Source of the DNA: Nemertoderma westbladi
Lineage: Eukaryota > Xenacoelomorpha > Nemertodermatida > Nemertodermatidae
Direction: 5' to 3'
NCBI GenBank assembly: GCA_032718475.1
Contig: JAUCBJ010007761.1
Span: forward strand, 1-61,197
Length of the DNA: 61,197 bases
Shown here in pieces: positions 10,475-21,625 of the stretch; positions within the stretch are counted from its first letter, which is position 1, and each line of letters begins with the position of its first letter. The position numbers were made by a program, and so were the translations under genes. Below the pieces are notes generated by a model. That model worked only from the letters and a program-made list of their open reading frames with translations, did not search any database and had not been told where the DNA came from.

Positions 10475-11676
10475 TGTTCGCGCTTTTAGACCTTTAGCAG
10501 TTTAACCTGCCAAATTTAGGTGTCTTCTAGGTTATAAATCGACTTTAGCCTATGACAAGTATTTGATACACTACATTAGCCGAAGCCAGCCTATGCGCGA
10601 CCATTCACCCACTGGATTTACCCGGGAGACTGGATTCGGATGCTCTGACCTTGTTGCGGTGTAGGCCTACTGTATTATTCGATTGATCGTTAATATATAA
10701 TCTCTGACAAATATTATTCACTTTCGGGAAATATCAACAGTTCCTTTAGGACGTGGCGCTCTAAGTATGTAAACAGAGTTATGACTTACACTAAACACAA
10801 CAGGATGGCTAATGATTCACGTATAAAGCGCATTCTTTAGGAGATGCTTTGTTATCTATCACACTCATGCACACTACCGCACAATGCTGCACACCGATCT
10901 GCCGACCTTCACTAATTTTAATCATGTATAAGGAGAACAGCAACCGACACATGTAGGGCCTATGAAATAGCATTCAATTCACTCCAAAACCACTATAATG
11001 TAAGTCGCAATTGCTATATGTAACCGGTCTCTCTAACCTTCAGTATATCAAGAAGATTGGGGTTTTATGGTTATTTATCGATATTCTCCAAATATAACAA
11101 TATTCCATCAACTGATACAATTAATAACCGACAGTAAATAGCAGTAAAACAATGCGGTGAAAGGTATGTATAGCATTTGAGTCTGACCAGTTCGGTTTGT
11201 GATATGAGGTGCGATATAGTTTGATTTGATAACAGTTATACGTTTCTATGATCAAAGCCGTTCTAATGTTTGGCTAAAGTCTGAAACACAGAATAATTCC
11301 ACAGCCGATGTTCTGGCATCAGGTAAAAAGGTAAACATAAACCATAATGCATTGCGCGATTTCCCGGAGGTTTCTGTACAAATAAAATGAAAATCGCTCT
11401 GATTGGTCGACCGAACAAAGAACAAAGAAAAAGTTACACGTGGACATATCAGCTGATAGATGTTGTCATCTGAACTTACACTGTATCAAGAGTATTTTGG
11501 CGTATTGCGACATAAAATCGCTAGTTATGTCCGCTAAAGTACACATACAGAAGAAATGGCTTTTTATGTCCACTAAAACACCGGTACAGTAAGGAAACGG
11601 CTTTTTATGTCCGCTAAAACACCTACAGAGTACTTTGCGGGAAAAATAACCAGCTAATTCCGCAAAAGCCTTTACA
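10475..11676 (-). mobile_element. BEL-A 3' LTR, complete
   Basis: A 1202-bp LTR with TGTTCGCGC and CTTTACA ends. Four degenerate 49-bp units lie at 11490-11665. Positions 10790-11676 align without length change to 16829-17715. Confidence 0.93.
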
Positions 11677-11696
11677 CCACTCCCAGAAAATGGGAT
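11677..11696 (-). promoter_or_regulatory. Polypurine-tract candidate of BEL-A
   Basis: On the minus strand the bases just before the 3' LTR read as a purine-rich run (TTTTCTGGGAGTGG), where plus-strand DNA synthesis would be primed. The same sequence with GAGCGC in place of GAGTGG precedes the BEL-B 3' LTR at 18191-18210. The run contains a few pyrimidines, so this is a positional inference. Confidence 0.5.
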
Positions 11697-11779
11697 TTAA
11701 TTCTATAAAATATAAAAAATCACAGTTTCTAAAATATAAAAATACTCTAAACAGTTAGTCTTTCTTGCGCGGACAGCGT

Positions 11780-13305
11780 TTACGCAGTTTTTTTGAGGCT
11801 AGCAAGAGTCCTTTTCTCTTTGGGGTGAGCCACTTTACTAGGAGGGCTATAACTCCTAGGTGAAGGGTGCAATACAATTGCATCGGAAGGTTTAGGATTA
11901 CGGTCGGTGTATCCGCCGGTCGAGGTACCTGGTTGATCGATATCAACTTCAGTGGAGCGAAGTCTAACGGCCTTTAGAGCGCGTTTTAGAACAGCGGCTC
12001 CTACTGGTCCCTGACCAGTCGTCTGAACGATAGCGGTAGGTGGACCGTGTGTAGTGAGAAATTTCCTCAGTTTGATGATTCTTTCCAACTCGCGTTCTTG
12101 GGCTCTATCGGAATCGATATGCTTCTCCTCGAGCTGATTTTCCTCCGCTTGTCGTTGAAAGCATTCGTCCAAACTCTTGCAAGAAGTAGAGTCGTCCAAG
12201 TTCGATATCTTCTTATAGATTCTGGATTTTCTGATCGAACTGAGATAAAGCTAATTCGTTTACCGCTTGGACTTGCTGCTGCAATTTACGTTTCTCTAAA
12301 CATTGTAGGTTCCTTTTCCGATCTTTTGATGAATAGTGTCCAACGCTTTTCGTACAACTCTCTCCTCCACCTCGGGGACAGGTTGTATCGGGTTAAACCG
12401 GGACGATGATACGGTTGAATGGCGATATTAGATGTCCGAGTCCCAATCCGGCTAGGTAAGATGGGCGAATATTTAGGGAGCCCACAACCAGAGTGCCACC
12501 GACCAATTGTTCGGGTAACACTAGATCTTTGAACAGTGAGTACAGTTCGGGAGGATCCGTGATACTATTAGGATCAAGAGTCTGAGGTCTAACTAGGGAA
12601 TGAGGAGGTCTGACCGAGTATTCCGGAACTCCGACCATAGGTTTATTTAAGGATCGTTTGAGTCGAGCGAGCGTAGGTGATACATCGAACAAGTTTCGCT
12701 CGAAACTCCCGTAAATATAGCGAGTAAAACTGTGTTTAGAGCAACGTCTCCGCTGATGTTTATGTCTTTCCGTTTGTTGGTGGGATCTTGGGCATTCATC
12801 GCAATAATACCAAAGACGCACGTCTTGTAGGGGAAACGCGGGTGATATTTATTCGGTTTTACAATGTTTCTCTCAAGAATTCCAAATATACGTTGGAGTT
12901 ACCGCGTTTATCAGGTTCTTTAACGTCTTCTCTTTCGAGTCGATTTTGAATAGGATTTTCGCATTCGATTTTCAGTTTATCGTTCCGACTCCGCTGGGTA
13001 GGATATTTACATAGTACCATTTCCCTTTCGGTGTCGACATCGTCCGTATCGTGTAAATCGATAGGATGACCAGTAGTTAAGAAGTCCATATGCGTACCAT
13101 TACGATGCGTATAGCGAGCAGTGAATTTTCGATAGTCCAAGTCATGAGTCAGTTGCTCCTGGGACATTGACGGTTCGATATAACGGCCATCGTCCTCCGT
13201 AGTAGTTGGACTAGCGTCGCCGCGTATTAAGCTATCAACAAACGCTTGCAATGGTAGAGTATATCGCTCCCTGATACCAAGATCATCTTCTATCAACTCA
13301 GTCAT
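11780..13305 (-). pseudogene. BEL third ORF (downstream of pol), three broken pieces
   Basis: Three successive minus-strand frames, 13305-12859 (148 codons), 12821-12393 (142) and 12199-11780 (139), lie between the end of pol and the 3' LTR, each in a different frame, so an original frame of about 450-500 codons has been broken. The middle piece begins near a CDEC...H...H-x-H cluster (Cys7, Cys10, His14, His20, His22, Cys27) that could bind zinc. The last piece is Gln/Glu/Lys-rich at its start (probable coiled coil) and ends in a basic Ser/Pro-rich tail. No signal peptide or membrane span is visible, so it is not an obvious envelope. BEL-B keeps the last part next to its own LTR (18269-18916), which shows the frame belongs to the family. 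Function unknown. Confidence 0.7.
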
Positions 13306-15015
13306 AGCTGCTATATGAGTTTATCAATATTATAATGAGTTTATAATTAGGCTAGCGGGCGTCGCTGCCTACCCCTCATGGCCCCCGGACAGCGCAAGAT
13401 CCTCAGCGCCGATGTACTTTCGCCGATATGCCTATCGCCAACATAGTAGCTGCACAACGACCACAACAACCAGCGCGAGTCACTCCACTGTCCGTCCCAA
13501 GGGCTAAGATTTACTTCGGGTTATTACTGCAGAGTTAGGGGTACTTTCACAATTGCGACTCGCTACTGTAAATACACTTTAGTAGTAACATTCACCTATA
13601 AACGCACAAATTCCACACAACTGTCACAAACCGCACACATTCGGGCCATTTGTCCAGTTAGTCAAGTGCCTTCTAGAATGCCACGTTATTATTATTGGGT
13701 ATCCTTGGATACTAGCAGTGTGCTATTTATTCCTTATGCTATTCAATGGGGCAAGCCTTTATTGTGCTTTTAACTCACTTCTAATTCTAGTGTGGTTGTT
13801 GCCATGGTGACATTATGGAAAGCTAGCGGTAGAATTAGGGTAATTCCCATGCATACAGATCTGGGATGCTATTTAATAGTAATTCTTTAATTGTCAATAT
13901 CTCCCTTATACATGATTTTATGAATTTTATCGGCTATTGACTATATATTGGAGATTCTCGCACACTAATACACTTAATAGGGTGAATCTCCGCTCCCATG
14001 ATCTATTAATTAATGGAATTTTGGGAATATTATAAATTGTATAAAATAACAATTTATCAAATTCATTAAAAGAAATGAATTGAAATTTATTCCCGTAAAT
14101 TTTATTATTTAATATTAAAATAGACACTATTTTATTCCAGAACATATCTGGGGACTGGGATCCTTGATTCTAGGAAATTTGTCCTTTTAAGAGTATCGGT
14201 AAGTGCTACGATATCTTAATTGACTAGAATTTTAAAGGATCTAAATTTTGACAGATTTTAATTTATAGATTTTCTAGAGTTAACTTGTAAGTAGTTACTC
14301 TATTGTATTTGTTTGACAGATTTTACAAATATTAATAGTTAATATTTAAGATGGGCACCGGTTTATTCCAGAACATGTCTGGGGACGTTAACCATTGATT
14401 CTAGAATTTTGTCTTTTAAGTATATTGGTGGGTGCCGCAATATCTTAATCGACTAGAATTACAGATGGTCAAAGGGTTTAACAGATTTATTTGCGTTGTA
14501 CGCTACTGTTAAAGGGACATCACGCTACTATATGTATTATTTAATATATGGTATGAGAGCAATATCGCAAGAAGCAATGTCAGTGAGAAGAGGCACTTCG
14601 TTTCCAAGGTCTACCCAGAGCTTGGTTTAGCCGAGACACAAGGATCTGAATTTTGCATTCCTAATACTCTACTTACCAATAATACTTTAATATAGTAGGA
14701 GCTTTATTGTACTTTAATAAGTACGGACATTTCATCTTACTGTAGTCACGTATTTATAATATAATACGGACAGTAAGGAAAGAGAAAAAGAATTATTTCT
14801 CGCCGTCGCACAAAATATATAATATATAAGTAATTAAGTAATAAACGCGAATATATATATGGCACTAATCTACTAAATAATCGCTAAAATAACATTCTAC
14901 TAAATAAAATTAAAGAAAACGATTATAATAAAATTACATAATAATACATACCTAAATATAAAAATAATGAAGACAGATATAAAATAATATAGTCACACAC
15001 CCACTCCAGACGCTG
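13306..15015. other. AT-rich non-coding interval inside BEL-A with a direct repeat
   Basis: This lies between the pol stop and the third ORF. Two related blocks of about 100 bp, 14131-14230 and 14362-14460, both start at TTTATTCCAGAACAT and end at GACTAGAATT. No transposase or other frame is recognisable. It may be a genuine long untranslated spacer or a separate insertion whose ends I cannot see; BEL-B lacks the segment. Confidence 0.55.
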
Positions 15016-15816
15016 TCACGTTGGGGAGTCCCTAGATGTTTGTTGGATTAGGGAGGTGGTCGTGGGAAGAGTATCTTGCCTTCCATAGTTTCCGGAGAGT
15101 TCTCTGTCTCTTTCCAGTAAACATAAACGACCAACTGGGCGATTGAGCTGCTGCTTCTCGAAGACAATTCCCGGTTTCTTAAAGTTGTGTCGCATGACAA
15201 CGAGTTCTACCGATCGCACTAAACCGTCATCCGAGATGTGAGTCTCGATGATGCGACCTGTCTGCCACCGCTTACGTGGAAGATCTGAATCTACAATAAG
15301 GACCATGTCTCCAGCGCTGATGTTTTCTTGCTGCGCAAACCACTTAGTTCGAAGTTGTAGCGTGGGCAGATAATGTTTTTCGAAATGGTCAGCGAAGCGA
15401 CGGGATAAAAACTGCATAAGTTGCCAAGTTTGCTGGCAGTATTCGTCTCCGTCCGTGATTTCCGATCGTGGGAGCATGGCTACAGGTTTCTTCAGTAGGA
15501 AGTGCGCGGGTGTTAGCGCTTCCAGGGAATCGGGACTCGATGAGACTGGCATAAGCGGTCTCTCGTTGAGATAGGCGGCGATTTCCTCTATTAACGTCCG
15601 CAAAAGTTCGTCGGTGAGATACGTGCGGCACGGCACTATGAAGTGAAATGCAGTCTTCACGCTTCTGATTAATCTCTCCCAACTTCCTCCCCACCAAGGG
15701 GCGTCGGCGGCGTTGAAGGTCCAGCTAGACGCTGTTAACCTTAGCTGATCGTCCACCTGTCTTTGGTTCCAATCTTTGACGTAAGCCTTGATTTCATTGT
15801 TGGCACCAATGAAGTT
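15016..15816 (-). pseudogene. BEL-A integrase, core end and C-terminal domain
   Basis: The frame 15756-15016 and its extension to 15816 encode the end of a BEL/Pao integrase. It contains the NFIGANNE segment that follows the second catalytic Asp, then ASSWTFN and APWWGGSWERLIRSVK, which carries the third catalytic acidic residue (Glu of SWER). The C-terminal domain follows with LRTKWFAQQENISAGDMVLI and RVLE-type beta strands typical of the family. The enzyme would insert the cDNA into host chromosomes. Upstream of NFIGANNE the sequence changes abruptly to LINE endonuclease at 15816/15817, so everything before is lost. BEL-B lacks exactly this C-terminal part. Confidence 0.9.
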
Positions 15817-16826
15817 GGATTCATCAATAGACCAATTCCACCATTGCCACTATCATCTGCTGACGCGAGGGCGAGTCGCCAACCGCCCCCCATGTCCTTA
15901 ATCAGAACCTCATCAGTCTGTCCAGTCTGCATTCGGTGCTCTTGAACACCCACTGCGCTAAGAGAAAGCTTATCTATCTGCCAAGGCAGTCAGCTCACCT
16001 TGTCGCATTGGGGACCCGAGTGTTAGGGTGTTTACTGAGGCTAGTCTTGTGACTTGCCTCAGATTCACCAATGGCTTTGTTGGTCGGGGTGGAACATGAG
16101 AGTAGCCTCCAACTCCAGAGTCCCTCTCCCCATCACTTTCTGGCCTTCCTGGTGACCCAGGGTTTGGGCCAGAAAGGTCATCAGGAAAGGGACTCAAAAA
16201 ATTGTTGGCTGCTCTCTCTCCAGTAGGGGGTGAGACAGGCAGCCGGTCAGGAGTTAACTGACGCCTGTGAGGCCTATTGTGTCCGGTAATTCCACTGGCC
16301 TCTAGTGGCCGGACCTCCGCATTGCTAATGTAATCCATAGTGGGGGTTGGGGGGTGCTTTTTTGCCGAGTCAGCTCTCGGGGCAAATACCACACCCTGGT
16401 TTGCCATTCCACAGGGTGGGTGTCGCAATGGAGTCAGATATGAGGTCCATCACCCATATCTACTCTGGCGCACATGACCCACCATTGGCTGTTGCAGCTC
16501 ATCTGCTGGGTCATACCCTGTACCCTTGCTGCCAGGTGCAGGTCTCAGTGAAGTGCTCTCAGAGTGGACATGAGAACACTCTACTCCTGACCAGCCATTG
16601 GTAGATCACCATCTGCCTGGTCAGGCCATATACCCCTGCAGCCAAGTATATGGGTCCTTAATCCAGGACCAAGGGCGTCCTTATTCTAGAACGAAGGGGG
16701 TCCTAGTTACAGGACCAGATTTGCCCTAGTAAGATGGTCTATGCAGCTACAGGTGGCACCTCCTTTATGCTGCATGGAGGTGGCAAGTTTTCTTGATCAA
16801 TGACCTAGAATACCTGACCTGACCTT
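15817..16826 (-). pseudogene. LINE 5' half: N-terminal region and start of endonuclease
   Basis: On the minus strand a Pro/Gly-rich frame (16428-15970) leads into VTRLASVNTLTLGSPMRQGE and, after a one-base frameshift near 15970, into GVQEHRMQ and GNGGIGLLMN. These are the opening strands of an APE-type LINE endonuclease, with the Glu of QEHR as a metal-binding residue. The region 16430-16826 upstream is GC-richer and resembles a 5' leader. The fragment keeps its 5' end and loses its 3' end, the opposite of ordinary 5'-truncated LINE insertions. It is joined directly to BEL-A integrase on one side and to a truncated BEL-A LTR on the other. It may be the same family as the RT pieces at 3-461 and 6182-6892. 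Confidence 0.8.
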
Positions 16827-16828
16827 AG

Positions 16829-17715
16829 ACTAAACACAACAGGATGGCTAATGATTCACGTATAAAGCGCATTCTTTAGGAGATGCTTTGTTATCTATCA
16901 CACTCATGCACACTACCGCACAATGCTGCACACCGATCTGCCGACCTTCACTAATTTTAATCATGTATAAGGAGAACAGCAACCAACACATGTAGGCCCT
17001 ATGAAATAGCATTCAATTCACTCCAAAACAACTATAATATAAGTCGCAATTGCTATATGTAACCGGTCTCTCTAACCTTCAGTATATCAAGAAGATTGGG
17101 GTTTTATGGTTATTTATCGATATTCTCCAAATATAACAATATTCCAGCAACTGATACAATTAATAACCGACAGTAAATAGCAGTAAAACAATGCGGTGAA
17201 AGGTATGTATAGCATTTGAGTCTGACCAGTTCGGTTTGTGATATGAGGTGCGATATAGTTTGATTTGATAACAGTTATACGTTACTATGATCAAAGCCGT
17301 TCTAATGTTTGGCTAAAGTCTGAAACACAGAATAATTCCACAGCCGATGTGCTGGCATCAGGAAAAAAGGTAAACATAAACCATAATGCATTGCGCGATT
17401 TCCCGGAGGTTTCTGTACAAATAAAATGAAAATCGCTCTGATTGGTCGACCAAACAAAGAACAAAGAAAAAGTTACACGTGGACATATCAGCTGATAGAT
17501 GTCGTCATCTGAACTTACACTGTATCAAGAGTATTTTGGCGTATTGCGACATAAAATCGCTAGTTATGTCCGCTAAAGTACACATACAGAAGAAATGGCT
17601 TTTTATGTCCACTAAAACACCAGTACAGTAAGGAAACGGCTTTTTATGTCCACTAAAACACCTACAGAGTACTTTGCGGGAAAAATAACCAGCTAATTCC
17701 GCAAAAGCCTTTACA
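16829..17715 (-). mobile_element. BEL-A 5' LTR, truncated
   Basis: This is colinear with 10790-11676 and has the same length of 887 bp. The 315 bases that would be nearest to the internal region are gone, replaced by the LINE segment. It ends CTTTACA followed by the target duplication CACAG. Confidence 0.92.
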
Positions 17716-17720
17716 CACAG

Positions 17721-18190
17721 TGCAGTAGGGCCAGGATAATAGATTTACATTCCTATAATCAAAGCCGTCTAATGTTGGCCAAAGTCTGAAACTTCTAACA
17801 CAGAAGTACAGAAGAATTTCCAAGCAGTTGTTCTTGCTCAGAAAGGTAAACAAAGACCGTAATGCATTGCGCGGTTTTCCATAGGCCTGAAAATCACTCT
17901 GATTGGCTGAGCGAGCTGAACAAAGAGGTTCCACATCAACAGTAAATCAGCTGACAGATTTCGTCATCTGAACTACAATCTATTTAGAGTATTAGCGCAT
18001 TGCGGCATAAAATGGCTTGTTATGTCCGCTAAAATACCCACACAGTACATTGCGGAGAAAATGGCTTGTTATGTCCGCTAAAACACCTTCACGGTACATT
18101 GCGGAGAAAATGGCTTGTTATGTCCGCTAAAACACCTACACAGTATATTGCGGAGAAAAATGACCTGTTATATCCGCAAAAGCTTTTACA
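17721..18190 (-). mobile_element. BEL-B 3' LTR, second part
   Basis: The LTR resumes with TGCAGTAGGGCC, in register with the uninterrupted copy at about 31602. It includes the 49-bp tandem units (17998-18180) and ends CTTTTACA at 18190. The BEL-B internal region begins at 18191. Confidence 0.92.
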
Positions 18191-18268
18191 GCGCTCCCAG
18201 AAAATGGGATTTAATTCTATAACATATAAAAAATCACAGTTTCTAAAATATAAAAATACTCTAAACAG

Positions 18269-18916
18269 TTAGTCTTTCTTACACGAATGGCGTTTACGCA
18301 GTTTTTTGAGGCTAGCAAGAGTCCTTTTCTCTTTGGGGCGAGCCACTTTACTAGGAGGGCTATAACTCCTGGGTGAAGGGTGCAATACAATTGCATCAGA
18401 AGGTTTAGGATTACGGTCGGTGTATCCGCCGGTCGAGGTACTCGGTTGATCGGTATCAACCTCAGTGGAACGAGGTCGAACAACCTTCAGAGCGCGTTTC
18501 AAGACAGCAGCTCTTACTGGTCCCTGACGATTCGTCTGCACGAGAGCAGCAGGTGGACCGTGTGTAGTGAGAAATTTCCTCGGTTTGATGGTTCTTTCCG
18601 ACTCGCATTCTCGGGCTCTGTTCGATATGCTTCTCCTCGAGCTGATTTTCCTCCGCTTGTCGTTGGAAGCATTCGTCCAAAACTCTTTCAGAGAGTAGGG
18701 TCGTCCAAGTTCGATATCTTCTTAGAGGTTCTAGATTTCCCGATCGAACTGAGATAAAGCTAATTCGTTTACTGCTTGGACTTGCTGCTGCAATTTACGT
18801 TTCTCTAAACAATTGTAGGTTCCTTTTCCGATCTTTTGTCGACTAGTGTCTAACGCGTTTCGTTCAACTTTCTCCTCCACCTCGGTTTCGTCCTGGAGTA
18901 GTGATGATGAAAGCAT
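18269..18916 (-). pseudogene. BEL-B third ORF, C-terminal remnant
   Basis: Frames at 18916-18731, 18680-18462 and 18541-18269 together cover the last third of the same third frame seen in BEL-A at 11780-12400: the Gln/Glu-rich segment (KLQQQVQAVNELALSQFD, ECFQRQAEENQLEEKH) and the basic tail (YSPPSKVARPKEKRTLASLK). The upstream two thirds, including the Cys/His cluster, are missing because integrase N-terminal sequence is fused directly to it at about 18887. Frame changes inside it show decay. Confidence 0.7.
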
Positions 18917-20669
18917 CGCTTTAAATACACGACGACCTTACAAAGCCGATTCCAGGAGCTATAGTGATTTATCACCCTATGCAGGAGAGGTGAGAGTCCC
19001 TGCGAGACGTCTGGTGTTCCAGATTTCCAGTCTCTCTTTCTGATTTCCACAACAGACTTATTTGTGGCGGGGGAGTTTAGATAGATCCACAGCGTCGTCC
19101 CCGGAAATGTGTAGTACAGACAGATCTATCACGGGTTTAAATAACTTCGATTTACTCGTCCGGGTTTTGGGTTTGACTTTCTCCGCTCCCTTGGCCTGTC
19201 TAATCTCAGCCGTGGTAAGATGAGGAGGCCATTCATCTTCTTCTTTACTTAGGAAGTCGGGTCCACCTAACCAGTCCAGAGTATCTATCAGTTCTTGAGG
19301 AGTTGCTCCTCTGGAGGCGATGTCGGCTGGATTAATCGTCCCAGGGCAATGTCTCCATTGATCTACATTAGTGCGACTAAGTATAATGGCTACTCTGTTG
19401 GTAACGAAGACGCTGAACTGACAGACTTCATTGGTTATATACTCCAAAACGAGTAAAGCATCAGTCCAATAGACAGTTTTCTCCAGTGGATAGTCGATCT
19501 GTTCTGTTACATTCCGGCCGATGGCTGTAGCATATAGAGCCGCCTTTAACTCCGCTTGAGGAACTCGTAGTTTGTTGTTTATCAAGGCCTTAGAGGTAAC
19601 CAAGGCAACTTTAATTCCATCCGGAGTTTCAACCCTCAGGTAGGCTACTATACCTATTCCCATATCGCTGGCGTCTCCAAACACATGGAGTTGATAGGAA
19701 TACGTGGGGAGAACGTGACCAAAATAGGAACGGGAAATCGTAAAGTTCTCGATGGATGGCAGAGAATCTTCCCATTTCATCCACTTCTTTAGTAGTTCTC
19801 CCTTAAGTGGATTGTCCCACGAGTGGTTTTCAAGCCACATTTGTTGCACTAAGCTCCGAGCAACCAATATAACTGGGCTAATAAATCCCAATGGATCGAA
19901 ATAAGTGCTCAGGATACTTAGACAAATCCATTTAGTTCGAATTGGATTATCTCGCTGTTTTAGCTGGAAAAACAGGATATCTCTCTCCGTGTCCCATTTC
20001 AAGCCAAGCGTCTTGGTTTCTGGAAGATCGTCCTTGATTAGGTCCAGGTCTTTAACTCCTCGGTCTTCTACCGGGATCGATTCCAGAAACTCATGGGAGT
20101 TACTTGTGAATTTATTTAGTCGAAATCCACCACGTTTCAAACACTCTACCATTCCCTTGGCAACATCAATGGCTTCTTCCACCGATGGGAGGGACTTTAA
20201 ATTATCGTCCATGTATATATCCCATTTGATGTTGTCGATAACCGCTTTAGAGAAGGCGTCTCAGTTGTCATCAGCAGAGGTGCGCACTACTGAACAGGCG
20301 TTCGAGGGGCTCGAGATGATCCCAAAAGCCTGGATGGTCATCCAGTACTCCACCGGTTTTTGGTTGAGGTCTCCTTCAGGCCACCACAGAAATCATAGGC
20401 TGTCTCGATCCATATCCAGCGCCTTAACTTGTAAGAAGATGCCTTCTATATCCGAGGCGAAGGCGATCGAATATTGCCGTAATCTTAAGAGTATTCCCAA
20501 CAAGGATTGGAGTAAGTTGGGTCCCGGCAACAACTCAGAGTTAAGGGATTGGCCCATGTAAAGGGCGGAGCCGTCAAATACTACCCGAACTTCGTTGGGT
20601 TTACCGGGTTTGGGAACGTAATGATGGGTTAGATAATACGTTCTCTCAGTTATGGGTGTTTCTTCCGGT
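18887..20669 (-). pseudogene. BEL-B second RT / RNase H block (duplicate)
   Basis: This 1.78-kb segment repeats 21535-23315 with about 98% identity by eye. It encodes an RT beginning at PEETPITERTYYLTHHYVP, the RT catalytic box YMDD (about 20212-20220), the RNase H region (LHVFGDASDMGIG with its first catalytic Asp, YWTDALLVLEY) and the integrase N-terminal stub ending HHHYSRTK. An in-frame TGA interrupts RT at about 20393, and the 384-codon frame 20212-19058 is otherwise intact, making this the better preserved RNase H of the two. Such a second polymerase block is not part of normal BEL organisation; it arose by internal duplication. Confidence 0.9.
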
Positions 20670-21625
20670 CCGTTGAAGGTCCAGCTAGATGCTGTTACCC
20701 TTAGCTGATCGTCCACCTGTCTTTGGTTCCAATCTCTAACGTAAGCCTTGAGCTCATTATTGGCGCCAATGAAGTTCGTTCCCTTATCAGATCTCATTGT
20801 GTTGCTAGTTCCAAAACGAGCGATCTGTCGGCGTAAACTCAGTATGAAGCTGTTGGTAGATAGATCGTTCAACATATCTAGATGGATCGCTCTACAAGTC
20901 ATACAGACAAAGATGACACACCATCGTTTGACTATAGTCCTAGCACGATATACTTCAATAGGGCCAAATAAATCCACACCGGTATTAGTAAAGGGTGGTT
21001 CATAGAAGCTTACTCGTTCCCTAGGTAATTCTGCCTCTCGCTGTGTTAAAGGCCTACTGAATGCTTTCCTACAGGGTATGCAGTTCCTAAGAACTTGGTT
21101 CAGAGCTCTACGGGGATTAGGAAAATAATAGCGAGTTCGAATTTCGCTAAGAACTCGTTCTCTACCAGCATGGTAAAGCTTACTGTGAACATCTACAATC
21201 ATCTTGATTTGTATTTCAAGATTTCTAATGAGTATGGGAAACTTAGTGTCAAAGGATAATGGAGCATTAGTTAGTCTCCCTCCAACACGTATTAACCCAT
21301 CTATCATTGTGCTAGAGAAACGATCCCTCAAGCGCATCTGTGGATTTCTCAACAACAGGAAATACTTATCGGAATCTTCATAGCATTGCAGGAGTCTCAG
21401 TATCTGTTTATTGGTTTCTTCATGCTCCTGGTAACTGATCTTATCCGTTAGAAACCTATCTGATATTTTATATTTGGGAACATCTTTAATAGCATGGAAC
21501 TGCACAGATGTCAGTGGAGCGGTATCACTAGCGATCTTCGTCCTGGAGTAGTGATGATGAAAGCATCGCTTTAAATACACGACGGCCTTACAAAGCCGAT
21601 TCCAGGAGCTATAGTGATTTATCAC
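20670..21625 (-). pseudogene. BEL-B integrase, N-terminal and core domains, C-terminus lost
   Basis: The frame from 21625 encodes the integrase zinc domain (HSKLYHAGRE and CIPCRK, an H-H-C-C set) and the catalytic core with GVDLFGPIEV (first Asp) and RSDKGTNFIGANNE (second Asp). After ASSWTFN at about 20674 it runs straight into the second RT copy, so the segment with the third catalytic residue and the DNA-binding C-terminal domain are missing. The same ASSWTFN point is intact in BEL-A. The frame remains open across the junction to 20393, giving an artificial integrase-RT fusion. Confidence 0.9.

Larger units (their letters stand above)
10475..17715 (-). mobile_element. BEL/Pao retrotransposon BEL-A, nested and rearranged
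   Basis: BEL-A sits inside the 3' LTR of BEL-B with the target duplication CACAG (10470-10474 and 17716-17720). In minus orientation it has a 5' LTR missing its first-in-plus 315 bases (16829-17715), a LINE fragment (15817-16826), the end of integrase (15016-15816), a non-coding stretch, third-frame remains (11780-13305) and a complete 3' LTR (10475-11676). Leader, gag, protease, RT and RNase H are missing. Its LTRs differ at roughly 1% of positions by eye. Confidence 0.92.

Noticed and set aside
12047-12409. 120-codon plus-strand frame
   Set aside because: Antisense shadow of the BEL third ORF.
11780-13305. Envelope gene for the BEL third frame
   Set aside because: No signal peptide, no membrane segment and no disulfide-rich ectodomain visible.
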